Source of the DNA: Pseudoalteromonas luteoviolacea DSM 6061
Lineage (GTDB): Bacteria; Pseudomonadota; Gammaproteobacteria; Enterobacterales; Alteromonadaceae
DNA length: 64,000 nucleotides
Assembly: GCF_001625655.1 (NCBI RefSeq)
Contig: NZ_AUYB01000096.1
Location: 1 to 64,000 of the forward strand
Direction of reading: 5' to 3'
This document shows, piece by piece, positions 39,183-48,707 of the stretch. The notes below the pieces were generated by a model. It worked only from the letters and a program-made list of their open reading frames with translations, did no database searches and was not told the DNA's origin. Numbering within the stretch: the first letter of the stretch is position 1; each line of letters begins with the position of its first letter. The position numbers and the translations under genes were made by a program.

Positions 39183-41495
39183 TTAGTGCTGCTCAGATTG
39201 TTGTGGCAGAAGCTCTATAGTATGAGTGATATCGCCGGGCAACAACGGAGTAAGTTTCCCTTCTGCATAGGCGTCAAAACCACTTCGATAGTAAGGCGAA
39301 AGAAGATGACCACTTTGTCCCCCCGCAACAGTCATAACCGCATTATTGAGATATCCCGGCTGCGCGATAAAACGCTGTGATGCACCAAAATCTTTCCCTT
39401 GTACAGCGGGCATAAAACTATCTCCGAAACCTGGCACAGTTGGCATATCCAAAAAGCGGCTTAACACGGGCATCTGCTTGCTAAATGGATGTTGTACTGT
39501 TAGCGCGTTTACATTGCCCCACTGCCAGTTAGCCATTTGAGTACCATGCTTTGCAGCTAAAGTTTTTTTGCTTTGAATATGTGCCTCCACCAATAGGGCT
39601 TGCCAAGACTCGTGCCCATTGAGCCAGCTTTGAGGTTGGCGCTCAATCAATTGCCAAAGAGCAGGTTCAAAATACCGTTTCAAATGACTTAAAGTTTCAT
39701 CATGCTGTTTGAGCTGCTGTTCAAGCCTTGCAAAAAGAATATCTATGACTTGCGTTCGGTATGCTTTGACCAAAGTATAACCAACGGAATCACTACATGC
39801 ACATGCTTGCCATTGTTTTAAATAGGCCAAAGCTTGTTTGTGCTCTTGACTACCAGCCTGTGCCGCAACGAGCGTTTCTGATAGCAGTGTGTGCCATGGC
39901 TTTAAAAACTTTGCTTCGTTATCTAATTGAAGCGCATTAAAGTCTGCTTCGGTAAATTGCTGCTGTGCCAACAAGCGATCTCGGATCTGCAACGCACGTG
40001 CCCCAAGTGCATACCCTCCATCACCAAAACGGCGCTGATCTAGTGCAGACATGACCCGCGAGTTTGCTGTCCAGAGCTTACCATTACTGGGGTTCATGAC
40101 ACTTGGACGCTGCTCTTCATTAACTTGCCAATGTGCCTTTTCAGCCCGCGATGAAGGGACCGACAGGTCATTAGGGAATACTCGAGCTGGTAAAGCCCCC
40201 GTGGGCTGCCAAGCAGCATTGCCCTGGGCATCTACCACCATTAAGTTCTGTACAGGAATACCAATATTACGTGCTACTAACAGTGCTTGGTCAACCGATT
40301 TTACCGTTTCAAATTTAAGCAGATTCAAATTGACAGCGTAAGACTGGTGGGCAACCCACTGCAAAGCATACTGTTTATCATTAAATGCCTTCACCGGACC
40401 AAATTGACTCATTAACAAGTCGTAAGTATGACTCTGCCCGTCGGGCAGCAAAATAGTTTGAGTTACTTGTTCTATCTCATCGCTGTCCGTTAGTTTAACC
40501 CAATCTGCTGTATCTAAGTATCCATTGGTAAAGCCCCACGCAATATGATCATTGCTACCAACAACAATGGCGGGCACACCAGGCAAGCTCACTCCAGTTA
40601 CTTGCACATTTTCCCCTTGATGACTGGCGTAATTCAGCTGGACCCGATACCAAATTGAGGGCACATTTAGCCCTAAATGCATATCATCCGATACCATTGC
40701 AGCACCAGTTTTAGTAAGTTCGCCAGTGACCGCCCAGTTATTGCTGCCATATAGTGGACTAGCTTGAATATGCAGCTGTTCAACCAACTTCCCATCATTC
40801 GGTAACTCTGGAATATTTACGATTGAACTGTTGATTTGACTGCCATCTAAAGCCGCCTGAAAAGTGCTGGGTTGAAGTATAAAATCAACCATCTCTTGAC
40901 CAAAAAGCTCTGCAATATAAATCAAAGTTTTGTCTCTACGAAAGGTCGCACTTTGCAAGTCTAAATACATACTATAAATGACCAGCAGTGAATCAGCAGG
41001 TCGCCACGGTTTTGCATCTGCACTTAAAAGTAAGTACTCAAAGCTGGGCACCCCTGATTGCATGCGCCCCTCATTGACCCCTTTGGCATAGTTTTCAAGT
41101 AGCTGTCGCTCTTGCGGCGCCATGGCTTTTACAATTTGCTCACTGCGTAAGCGGAACTGATGAAATCGCATAGACTTATCTAAGGAGATAGCACCTTCCC
41201 CAAATAACTCACTCAGTTCTCCCGCAGCATTACGGCGCAACAAATCCATTTGAAAAAAACGGTCTTGACCATGAGCATAGCCCATTGCATAGGCAGCATC
41301 GGCACGGCTCTGCGCGTTGATCACAGCGTGACCCAGAGAGTCTCGGCTCAATTTAGTTGGTGCCTCTAACGCACTGGAATAGCCACGACCATCCAATGCT
41401 GGCAAGCTAAGAGACAATACTCCATAGACTATCGCGGTCACGGACAACCCACCAAGTACCCCAACCGTGATCAAAACTTTTAACCATTTCAGCAT
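39183..41495 (-). CDS. Penicillin-acylase-family N-terminal-nucleophile hydrolase
   Basis: Precursor of 770 residues. An N-terminal membrane or signal segment (about 5-32) is followed by the alpha chain and spacer. The autocatalytic cleavage site is at Gly250-Ser251 in LYGSNNWAV; Ser251 becomes the nucleophile of the beta chain, with SDDMHLGL and WGFTNGYLD motifs downstream. The family includes penicillin G acylases and acyl-homoserine-lactone acylases, so the natural role may be quorum-signal or amide degradation in the periplasm. Substrate cannot be assigned. AAGGA precedes the ATG. Confidence 0.92.
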   Translation of the reverse strand: MLKWLKVLITVGVLGGLSVTAIVYGVLSLSLPALDGRGYSSALEAPTKLSRDSLGHAVINAQSRADAAYAMGYAHGQDRFFQMDLLRRNAAGELSELFGEGAISLDKSMRFHQFRLRSEQIVKAMAPQERQLLENYAKGVNEGRMQSGVPSFEYLLLSADAKPWRPADSLLVIYSMYLDLQSATFRRDKTLIYIAELFGQEMVDFILQPSTFQAALDGSQINSSIVNIPELPNDGKLVEQLHIQASPLYGSNNWAVTGELTKTGAAMVSDDMHLGLNVPSIWYRVQLNYASHQGENVQVTGVSLPGVPAIVVGSNDHIAWGFTNGYLDTADWVKLTDSDEIEQVTQTILLPDGQSHTYDLLMSQFGPVKAFNDKQYALQWVAHQSYAVNLNLLKFETVKSVDQALLVARNIGIPVQNLMVVDAQGNAAWQPTGALPARVFPNDLSVPSSRAEKAHWQVNEEQRPSVMNPSNGKLWTANSRVMSALDQRRFGDGGYALGARALQIRDRLLAQQQFTEADFNALQLDNEAKFLKPWHTLLSETLVAAQAGSQEHKQALAYLKQWQACACSDSVGYTLVKAYRTQVIDILFARLEQQLKQHDETLSHLKRYFEPALWQLIERQPQSWLNGHESWQALLVEAHIQSKKTLAAKHGTQMANWQWGNVNALTVQHPFSKQMPVLSRFLDMPTVPGFGDSFMPAVQGKDFGASQRFIAQPGYLNNAVMTVAGGQSGHLLSPYYRSGFDAYAEGKLTPLLPGDITHTIELLPQQSEQH

Positions 41496-41738
41496 ATACT
41501 TTCCTTACTCTAATAGATGCCTAACACATTGCTCTGTGTCGACCCCCACAAATTTACCCTCTCATGTATAGCAATTCATTTGGGGCATTCAAAGTCTTAA
41601 CATGATCAAATTACAAAAATGTCATGCTATGACGATAGGGTTTCATCAAGTTTAAAATAACATAAAACACGTCTTGATTTGGCGACTTCAATCAGGGGCA
41701 ACTATAGTTAAAAGATTCATGGAATCTATTGAAAAGAC

Positions 41739-44700
41739 ATGCAAACAGAGACGGTTGTACCGCAAAGGAAAGCATTTCTCTCAAAATTTAGCGTAATCCT
41801 ATTGCTCGCTGTCATCGTGGCGACTGGTTGGTACATTGATCGCGTGAATCACAAGCATATGATTGAAGTGCAAAAAAACAGCACTTACGAGCACATCAAT
41901 GTATACCGCACACGCATAGAGGGAAAACTTGCGGCCAACATTCAGCTAGTAAGGGGTTTGGCCATAGCCCTTGGGAATAAAGGCACACTGACTCAAAAAG
42001 AGTTTGAGCGCATTGCTGCGCCCTTGTTTGAATCAGAAGACATACTAAGAAACTTAGGTGCTGCGCCAGATATGATTTTGCAATTCACCTACCCTCTGGA
42101 AGGTAACGAACGCGCATTAGGCCTCAATTACCTTACTCATCCAACTCAGCGTAAAGAAGCATTGCAAGCTAAAGAGAGTGGAGAAATTGTGCTCGCAGGG
42201 CCTCTAGAATTGATGCAAGGTGGTGAAGCCCTCATTGCCAGAGTCCCAGTTTTCACCGCAGAGAAATCTTTTTGGGGACTACTATCCGTGGTGATAGATA
42301 TGGATAAACTCTATGCCAGTGCTCGGCTCAAAGAATTAGAAGATAACTATCAAATAGCGATTCAGGGGCAACATGCTCGCGGTGAGCAAGGGGCCTATTT
42401 TTATGGTTCTAGTGATATCCATCAACTCAACCCACTGGCTTTTAGTATTAGCGTGCCCTCTGGCTCATGGGTCCTTTATGCCGCGCCTCGATTTGGCTGG
42501 TCAGGGGAAGAATCCGCACTGTGGCCATTTCGCCTAGCTTTATTAATTATTGTGTTGTTTTTTGTGATTGCGTTTGTATTTTTCACACGCCTTTTAAAGC
42601 AACTTGAAGATCAAGCTAATTCTCTAACCAGTATGGGCTCTCTAGCTCAGGTCGGTGCATGGTCCGTAGATTTGGGCAATCACGACATTAGTTGGTCTAG
42701 TGTCACTCAACAAATTTTTAATGTTCCCCGCCATTACCAACCCTCTTGGATGGGTAGCACTGAATTTTTTAAAGGTGGCGCACAGCGTAAGAAATTCCAA
42801 GATGAAATGGGACAAGCCATCCGCAAAGGGACCTCATTTGAAGGAGAGTTTTTGATTGTTCCTCGGGACAAACCACCTTGCTGGGTCTTGATAAAAGCGC
42901 AAACTAAAAGGATGGGTGCACGGACTGTGGAGGTCTTTGGTTCTATTCAGAATATTCATGACCGCAAAATTATGGAAGTTGAACATGAGAAGGTGGCCAA
43001 AAACAATGAGCTACTTGTTCAATTGAGTACTCATGAAGCGATTTTGAACAATCACTTAGACCGTGCGCAAGAATTATGTATAGACACGGTTTGCCAAGGT
43101 GTCAGCGCCAATAGAGCCAGTATTTGGCTTTTCAATCATGAACAAACCCACTTATACCCAGTGTGCTTTAGCAACACCAAAAAAGATCGTCTACAGCACT
43201 TTCCACCATGGCGAAAAGCATCACAGTCAGCACTTTTTAACGCCCTTTTAGAGAGAGCCCCCATAGAAGCATGGGCAGCGACAAGTCACAACATCACGCG
43301 CTCCATCGCTGAGCAATATCTATCCCCTTTTGAGATCGACGCCATCGTATTTATGCCGATTCTGTTTAAAGACACTATTTTTGGTGTACTGAGCGCTGAA
43401 TTTAATGCCTCTTATCCGCAGTGGACACAAAGTGATCGTCGCTTTCTCAAGGCCATTGCAGCAATGGTCGCCAGCTTGTACAGCAGCCAACAACAGCAGC
43501 AAGCACAAAATAAAGCAATTATGGATAAAGAATTAGCGGAGCAGTCTGCCAAAGTTAAAGCCACCTTTTTAGCCAGCATGAGTCATGAAATTCGAACACC
43601 CATGAATGGCATTTTGGGCATGCTCGACGTGCTCGCCAGCTCCAACTTAAATGATGGACAGAAACGCCACCTTGGACTCGCACAGAGCTCTGCTGAATCA
43701 TTACTCACCATCATCAACGATATATTGGACTTCTCTAAAATCGAAGCGGGTAAAATGACAGTCGATGTGGTTGAAACGGATCTGGTACAAATCATCAGTG
43801 ACTGTTTTGCAGCCTTTGCTCCCAAAGCCATTGCACAACATACGGAGCTGTTTCTAGACAGCCGTAACATGCAATGCCAATTTGCCAAAACCGACCCACA
43901 CCGCCTTAAACAAGTTCTCAACAACCTGATAAGTAATGCTATTAAGTTTACTGAAAACGGGAAGATCACACTCACATGCTATACCGAGCAAACCAATTCG
44001 AGTACCAGACTGTGGTGTAGCGTCGAAGACACAGGCATTGGCATTAGCAAAGCACAACTAGATAAAATATTTGAATCATTCACACAAGCCGATCTCTCAA
44101 CCACACGAAAATTCGGTGGAACGGGGTTAGGTTTAACAATTGCAAAGCAATTGTGTGAGTTACTAGGTGGAGCGCTGCATGCATATAGTAAACTGGATGT
44201 CGGTAGCACCTTTACCTTTTATATTGAGCTGCAAGATGCGAAACCTATTGAGGCTATAGACAGTACCAGCAACTGCTTAATCATTATCGACCAACACCCG
44301 CAAACAGAATTGAGCGCACGGCATATGCTGAATGCCTGGCGGATCCCCACTGAGCACTTCATCAATGTGCCTGAAGCACTTGATTTTGTTGAGTCACAGC
44401 ATAATATGCAGCCAGCTTTCATTATTACTGCATCGATATTAACTCAATGCTCGGAGCTAGACTCTCAGGCACTACTAAATTTAATCAAGAAGCATAAACT
44501 AAAATACGCAATTTTATGCCACACCTTAGACGAGCTCTCAGGCCACCCTCAATTCAATAGTAGTAATACTTTACTTGCACCACTTACTCCAGCGAATGCG
44601 CTCGCCTTATTGCAAGCTGACAATGCCCAGTCATCAACTTTGCCAGACATAAAATTGGGTTGTAAAGTGTTGTTAGTAGAAGACAATAAAATCAACCAAA

Positions 44701-45068
44701 CAGTGGCGCTAAGCTTTTTGAGTAAACTAGGAGCTCAAGTCGATTGCGCAATAAATGGCCGTGTTGCATTAGAAATGCTACAAAGTACCGAAAATACATA
44801 TGACGTGATTTTAATGGACTGCCAAATGCCTGAAATGGATGGGTACACAGCCACACGAGAAATACGCAAAGGTGTATGTGGAGAGCGCCATCAAGATGCA
44901 GTGATAATAGCCCTGACGGCCAATGCTATGGAAGGAGACAAGGAAAAGTGTCTTGAGGCTGGAATGGACGCCTACTTAAGTAAACCAATTAACTTTGAGC
45001 TATTGACCAAAGCACTCCACGAATGGACCAGTAGCGCTAGGAAAATGTCCATAAATAGCATAGAGTAA
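41739..45068 (+). CDS. CHASE-PAS-GAF hybrid histidine kinase
   Basis: Hybrid kinase of 1109 residues. Order: membrane helix (about 15-33), extracytoplasmic CHASE domain (about 50-235), second membrane helix near 265-285, PAS-like domain (about 300-420), GAF domain (about 435-595), HisKA with His616 in SHEIRTP, and HATPase_c with DTGIGI and GGTGLGLTIA. A degenerate receiver (about 845-965) follows, with a hydrophobic/Thr-Ala stretch where the phospho-aspartate should be. The intact receiver at the end has Asp1027 (LMDCQMPEMDG). No HPt is present, so phosphotransfer to a separate protein is expected. Confidence 0.9.
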   Translation: MQTETVVPQRKAFLSKFSVILLLAVIVATGWYIDRVNHKHMIEVQKNSTYEHINVYRTRIEGKLAANIQLVRGLAIALGNKGTLTQKEFERIAAPLFESEDILRNLGAAPDMILQFTYPLEGNERALGLNYLTHPTQRKEALQAKESGEIVLAGPLELMQGGEALIARVPVFTAEKSFWGLLSVVIDMDKLYASARLKELEDNYQIAIQGQHARGEQGAYFYGSSDIHQLNPLAFSISVPSGSWVLYAAPRFGWSGEESALWPFRLALLIIVLFFVIAFVFFTRLLKQLEDQANSLTSMGSLAQVGAWSVDLGNHDISWSSVTQQIFNVPRHYQPSWMGSTEFFKGGAQRKKFQDEMGQAIRKGTSFEGEFLIVPRDKPPCWVLIKAQTKRMGARTVEVFGSIQNIHDRKIMEVEHEKVAKNNELLVQLSTHEAILNNHLDRAQELCIDTVCQGVSANRASIWLFNHEQTHLYPVCFSNTKKDRLQHFPPWRKASQSALFNALLERAPIEAWAATSHNITRSIAEQYLSPFEIDAIVFMPILFKDTIFGVLSAEFNASYPQWTQSDRRFLKAIAAMVASLYSSQQQQQAQNKAIMDKELAEQSAKVKATFLASMSHEIRTPMNGILGMLDVLASSNLNDGQKRHLGLAQSSAESLLTIINDILDFSKIEAGKMTVDVVETDLVQIISDCFAAFAPKAIAQHTELFLDSRNMQCQFAKTDPHRLKQVLNNLISNAIKFTENGKITLTCYTEQTNSSTRLWCSVEDTGIGISKAQLDKIFESFTQADLSTTRKFGGTGLGLTIAKQLCELLGGALHAYSKLDVGSTFTFYIELQDAKPIEAIDSTSNCLIIIDQHPQTELSARHMLNAWRIPTEHFINVPEALDFVESQHNMQPAFIITASILTQCSELDSQALLNLIKKHKLKYAILCHTLDELSGHPQFNSSNTLLAPLTPANALALLQADNAQSSTLPDIKLGCKVLLVEDNKINQTVALSFLSKLGAQVDCAINGRVALEMLQSTENTYDVILMDCQMPEMDGYTATREIRKGVCGERHQDAVIIALTANAMEGDKEKCLEAGMDAYLSKPINFELLTKALHEWTSSARKMSINSIE

Positions 45069-45174
45069 GTACACTTTTGGGGACGCATAGACACTTTTGA
45101 GCCTGAACACATGCACAAGAGTTAAGTCACAGAAATGTGTTTCAAGTTGTAATACGCATTAAAAAAGGAAATCT

Positions 45175-45789
45175 ATGAAACTCAGCACTATTGAGCAAAG
45201 GCTAATTGGGTGCCTGCTAGAAAAAGAGACCACTACCCCAGATCAGTACCCATTGTCAGTCAATGCACTGACGAATGCGTGTAACCAAAAGTCAAATCGT
45301 GAACCTGTGCTCTCTCTGAGCGAAGCTGAAGTTATGGATGGACTTGAGCAACTACAAGATCGGAGGCTAGTTATGTGCGATGAAGCGCTTTCAGGCCGCG
45401 TATCAAAGTACACACACCGATTTTGTAATACGGAGTTCAGTAGTTTACAACTGAACGAACAACAACGCGCCATAATCTGCTTATTGTTGTTACGAGGTCC
45501 CCAAACACCAGGTGAATTGAGAACACGCAGTGGCCGTCTAGCTACCTTTGGTAACGTTTCTGAAGTTGAACAAGCTCTCGAGGAGCTGCAAGCACAAGAG
45601 CTACTTGTGAAACTTCCTAGAGAGCCTGGCAAACGTGAAAGCCGTTACCAGCATTTATTTGGTGACACCGAAGTAGTTCAAGATGCAGAAGCGCCATTAA
45701 ATGAGCCGCAAGAGCTAAGTGCACTGCTCGATGAGATAAACCAATTAAAAGCCGAATTACGGGTAATCAAGCAACATCTTGGACTTTGA
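45175..45789 (+). CDS. yceH: YceH/DUF480 winged-helix family protein
   Basis: Protein of 204 residues of the DUF480 family, two tandem winged-helix-like domains. The family signature [31 protein letters not shown] is complete at the N-terminus. A C-terminal coiled-coil tail ([15 protein letters not shown]) is typical. Function unknown; the fold suggests DNA or protein binding. AAGGA lies six bases before the ATG. Confidence 0.93.
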   Translation: MKLSTIEQRLIGCLLEKETTTPDQYPLSVNALTNACNQKSNREPVLSLSEAEVMDGLEQLQDRRLVMCDEALSGRVSKYTHRFCNTEFSSLQLNEQQRAIICLLLLRGPQTPGELRTRSGRLATFGNVSEVEQALEELQAQELLVKLPREPGKRESRYQHLFGDTEVVQDAEAPLNEPQELSALLDEINQLKAELRVIKQHLGL

Positions 45790-45879
45790 TTGCGATAACT
45801 CTCAAAACGTCATTGCTCCAAGACTTTAGAATCATTTAAACTGCACTGCATAAATTAAAATCAGGCCAGAGGATTTCCA

Positions 45880-46716
45880 ATGCGTGAAGCAATCATTGCC
45901 GAAATGAAAGTTCAACCATCAATCGACGCAGCTGCAGAAGTAGCACGTCGTGTCCAGTTCATAAAGCAACGCTTATTATTAGCTCACTGTACCAGCGTGG
46001 TACTCGGAATAAGTGGTGGTGTTGACTCTTCAACATGTGGACGCCTCTGCCAGCTCGCTGTAGACGAATTAAACCAAGAGCAAAATGACAAAACTTACCA
46101 GTTTATTGCAATGCGTTTGCCCTATGGTATTCAAGCAGATGAAGATGAAGCGCAACTAGCTTTAGATTTTATTAAGCCAACCCAAAGGCTTACGGTCAAT
46201 ATCAAGCCAGCGGCAGACGCCTTACATGAACAAGCCATGTTAGCGATGCAAGAGGCGCATTTAGGCTTGCCTGAGCAGGCACAAATAGACTTTGTTAAGG
46301 GTAATGTTAAAGCGCGTCAGCGTATGGTTGCTCAGTACGAAATTGCAGGGTTGAGCCAAGGTTTAGTGGTTGGCACCGATCACAGTGCAGAAAATATAAC
46401 TGGGTTCTATACCAAATTTGGCGATGGTGCATGTGATTTAGCACCTCTATTTGGTTTGTCTAAGCGCCAAGTAAGAGCATTAGCTGAGCACTTAGGTGCA
46501 CCAGCACAATTGGTACATAAAGTACCGACCGCAGACCTGGAATGTGATAGGCCTGGGCTAGCTGACGAAGCTGCTTTGGGACTAAGCTATGATAATATTG
46601 ATGATTTTCTTGAAGGCCGCTCCGTTTCTGACGAGGTTACTGAGAAGCTCATCGCCATTTATCAACGTACTCAGCATAAGCGTCAGCCAATCCCAACAAT
46701 TTACGACGAAGAATAA
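45880..46716 (+). CDS. nadE: Ammonia-dependent NAD synthetase
   Basis: NadE of 278 residues, the short single-domain form. It amidates nicotinic acid adenine dinucleotide to NAD with ATP and ammonia. The PP-loop [10 protein letters not shown] lies near residue 43, and [22 protein letters not shown] and [12 protein letters not shown] are present. No glutaminase domain. AGAGGA precedes the ATG. A hairpin follows and separates it from the pterin operon. Confidence 0.96.
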   Translation: MREAIIAEMKVQPSIDAAAEVARRVQFIKQRLLLAHCTSVVLGISGGVDSSTCGRLCQLAVDELNQEQNDKTYQFIAMRLPYGIQADEDEAQLALDFIKPTQRLTVNIKPAADALHEQAMLAMQEAHLGLPEQAQIDFVKGNVKARQRMVAQYEIAGLSQGLVVGTDHSAENITGFYTKFGDGACDLAPLFGLSKRQVRALAEHLGAPAQLVHKVPTADLECDRPGLADEAALGLSYDNIDDFLEGRSVSDEVTEKLIAIYQRTQHKRQPIPTIYDEE

Positions 46717-46724
46717 ATCATTCT

Positions 46725-46762
46725 CAGCCTCTGCTTTTCCAGTTTACAATATTCAGAGGCTG
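46725..46762 (+). terminator. Hairpin after nadE
   Basis: CAGCCTCTG at 46725-46733 pairs perfectly with CAGAGGCTG at 46754-46762 across a 20-base loop, starting 8 bases after nadE. No T-tract follows, so it is a weak or Rho-assisted terminator or a 3'-end stabiliser. Confidence 0.5.
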
Positions 46763-46829
46763 TCCGCCCCCATTAAATTAACAGGTTTATAACATCAGTT
46801 ATGTACAGCCTATAAAAACTCGTGCTAAT

Positions 46830-46843
46830 TTAGTGATCACTAA
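46830..46843. promoter_or_regulatory. Perfect 14-bp palindrome upstream of folM
   Basis: TTAGTGATCACTAA is fully self-complementary and lies 120 bases before the folM start. A TATAAA at 46811-46816 just upstream could be a -10 element, placing the palindrome near the transcription start as an operator candidate. The binding protein is unknown. Confidence 0.5.
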
Positions 46844-46893
46844 GTCTTTTTTACTCGTATGTAACAGCCAGTAAAAAACGAGAAAATGGAAAA

Positions 46894-46944
46894 GACCCCC
46901 TGCACGGGTCAATACCTTGCAGGCATGAAGCTCTGAAAAGAGCT
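46894..46944 (+). ncRNA. Candidate structured leader (pseudoknot plus hairpin) of folM-folE-folX
   Basis: GACCC (46894-46898) pairs with GGGTC (46906-46910). The loop sequence CCTGCA (46899-46904) can pair with TGCAGG (46918-46923), giving an H-type pseudoknot or two mutually exclusive hairpins. A separate perfect hairpin AGCTCT-GAAA-AGAGCT follows at 46929-46944, capped by a GNRA-type tetraloop. The folM ribosome site AAAGGA begins about 9 bases later. Such compact folding just before the ribosome site suggests a cis-regulatory RNA. I do not recognise it as a known riboswitch class. Confidence 0.5.
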
Positions 46945-46963
46945 ATTGAACAAAGGAAAATCC

Positions 46964-47671
46964 ATGAAAGCCCCAATTTTGATAACGGGTGGTGCTCAGC
47001 GCATTGGCCTTGCTATGGCGAAATATTTTATTGAGCAAGATGTGCCGGTCATCATAACTTATAGAACCAAGCATGACGCTGTTCAAGCATTGGAAGCACA
47101 GGGTGTAAAGTGTCTCCAAATAGATTTTGATCAGCCAGATGCGCGGGACTCTCTTGTAACCCAAGTGAAAGCACACACAACACAGCTGCGTGCGGTGATC
47201 CATAACGCCTCGAGCTGGGATTGCGAAAAGCTCAACCCCGATCACGATGCACTGTTTGACAATATGATGCGTATTCACGCCAAAGTGCCTTATTTACTTA
47301 ACTTGGCACTGGCACCTTTGCTTGAAGCTTCAAACGAAGTGGCTGATATCATTCATATTACCGATTATGTTGCTGAAAAAGGCAGCCCTAAGCACATTGC
47401 TTACGCAGCGAGTAAAGCGGCATTAGACAACCTAAGTCGTTCTTTCGCAGCTAAGTATGCACCACAGATTAAAGTTAACTCCATCGCCCCTTCCCTGATT
47501 ATTTTCAATGATGATGATGATGCCGATTACAGAGCAAAAACACTCAAAAAGTCACTGATGGGAATAGAGCCGGGGTGCCAAGAAGTGATTTCAACTATAG
47601 AGCTTTTGCTAAACAGCAGCTATATAACAGGTAGAACACTTGCCGTTGATGGCGGCAGACACCTAAAGTAA
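46964..47671 (+). CDS. folM: Dihydromonapterin reductase FolM
   Basis: Short-chain dehydrogenase of 235 residues. It reduces dihydromonapterin to tetrahydromonapterin with NADPH and has weak dihydrofolate reductase activity. The glycine motif [13 protein letters not shown] is at the N-terminus. IIHITDYV and the catalytic [14 protein letters not shown] follow, and the ending [14 protein letters not shown] matches E. coli FolM closely. I chose the ATG at 46964, with AAAGGA six bases upstream, over an upstream ATG at 46946. It is the first gene of folM-folE-folX. Confidence 0.94.
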   Translation: MKAPILITGGAQRIGLAMAKYFIEQDVPVIITYRTKHDAVQALEAQGVKCLQIDFDQPDARDSLVTQVKAHTTQLRAVIHNASSWDCEKLNPDHDALFDNMMRIHAKVPYLLNLALAPLLEASNEVADIIHITDYVAEKGSPKHIAYAASKAALDNLSRSFAAKYAPQIKVNSIAPSLIIFNDDDDADYRAKTLKKSLMGIEPGCQEVISTIELLLNSSYITGRTLAVDGGRHLK

Positions 47672-47723
47672 ACACCAGAGCGCAGGCAGTGGAGGCGCTC
47701 TCAAAAAGAATGCGAGTCATATT

Positions 47724-48281
47724 ATGCATGATGAATTAAAGAACAGTTACAAACAAATCATCAACGCGGTTGGTGAAGATATAGAAAGAGAAGGCTTATT
47801 AGATACACCAAAACGTGCAGCTAAAGCAATGGAGTATTTAACCCAAGGTTACAGACAAACTCTATCCGAAATAACCAATAATGCCGTCTTTACTTCAGAT
47901 GCCGATGACATGGTATTGATCCAAGACATTGAGCTTTACTCAATGTGCGAGCATCACCTGCTTCCTTTTGTGGGCCGCTGCCATATCGCTTATATTCCAG
48001 ATGGTAAGGTGTTAGGCTTGTCTAAGTTTGCTCGTATAGTAGACATGTTTGCTCGTCGCTTCCAAATTCAAGAGCAATTGACACATCAAATCGCAAAGGC
48101 TGTTGAAGAGGTTACAGGCGCTCGCGGTGTTGGCGTAATCGTAGAAGCAAAACACATGTGCATGATGATGCGCGGTGTCGAAAAGCAAAATTCACAGATG
48201 CGCACATCTGTCATGCTGGGTAACTTTAGAGAAGATGCCAAAACAAGAAATGAGTTTTTACAGCTTGTAAAGAACGGCTAA
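47724..48281 (+). CDS. folE: GTP cyclohydrolase I
   Basis: GTP cyclohydrolase I of 185 residues, lacking the longer N-terminus of E. coli FolE. It converts GTP to dihydroneopterin triphosphate. The zinc and active-site residues are intact: [24 protein letters not shown], and the second cysteine region KHMCMMMRG. It sits between folM and folX and supplies the precursor that FolX epimerises. Confidence 0.97.
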   Translation: MHDELKNSYKQIINAVGEDIEREGLLDTPKRAAKAMEYLTQGYRQTLSEITNNAVFTSDADDMVLIQDIELYSMCEHHLLPFVGRCHIAYIPDGKVLGLSKFARIVDMFARRFQIQEQLTHQIAKAVEEVTGARGVGVIVEAKHMCMMMRGVEKQNSQMRTSVMLGNFREDAKTRNEFLQLVKNG

Positions 48282-48297
48282 ACTGCAAGGATATGCC

Positions 48298-48672
48298 ATG
48301 ATGCATAACGCGATAATCAATATCACCAACCTCAGACTAAGAACCTTTATTGGATTTAATGAAGAGGAACGTGAGAAAAAACAAGATGTAGTTATCAACA
48401 TTGAAATCCACTACCCAGCTGATACTGAGTGTTTACAACAAGATGAAGTTGATCACGCCCTTAACTATAAGACCATTACAAAAGCCGTAATTAAACTCGT
48501 TGAAGATGGGCACTTTTTACTACTTGAGAAACTGGTCGCAGATATACTCGAACAATGTCATCAACATCCAGGTGTGACCTTTGCTAAAGTCCGCGTAGAC
48601 AAGCCTCATGCTCTGCGCTTTGCCGACTCAGTCTCACTCACATTGGAGTGGACCAAAGCACTTAATCAGTAA
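48298..48672 (+). CDS. folX: Dihydroneopterin triphosphate 2'-epimerase FolX
   Basis: FolX of 124 residues, a FolB-like tunnelling fold. It converts dihydroneopterin triphosphate to dihydromonapterin triphosphate. NLRLRTFIGFNEEE, VVINIEIHYPAD, DALNYKTITK-type and LLEKL motifs, plus the ending HALRFADSVSLTLEW, match E. coli FolX better than FolB. AAGGA precedes the ATG. As the last gene of the operon it completes the tetrahydromonapterin route from GTP. Confidence 0.93.
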   Translation: MMHNAIINITNLRLRTFIGFNEEEREKKQDVVINIEIHYPADTECLQQDEVDHALNYKTITKAVIKLVEDGHFLLLEKLVADILEQCHQHPGVTFAKVRVDKPHALRFADSVSLTLEWTKALNQ

Positions 48673-48680
48673 ACCCCTGA

Positions 48681-48707
48681 GTACGGCACCCATTGGTGGT
48701 GTCGTGC
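48681..48707. terminator. Hairpin between folX and yqaA
   Basis: GTACGGCACC at 48681-48690 pairs with GGTGTCGTGC at 48698-48707 (with G-U pairs) around a 7-base loop. It lies between the converging stops of folX and yqaA and can act as a shared terminator. Confidence 0.6.

Noticed and set aside
46894-46944. Assignment of the folM leader to preQ1 or THF riboswitch classes
   Set aside because: The helices do not fit the consensus of either class as I remember them, and the downstream genes point to monapterin; left as an unassigned structure.
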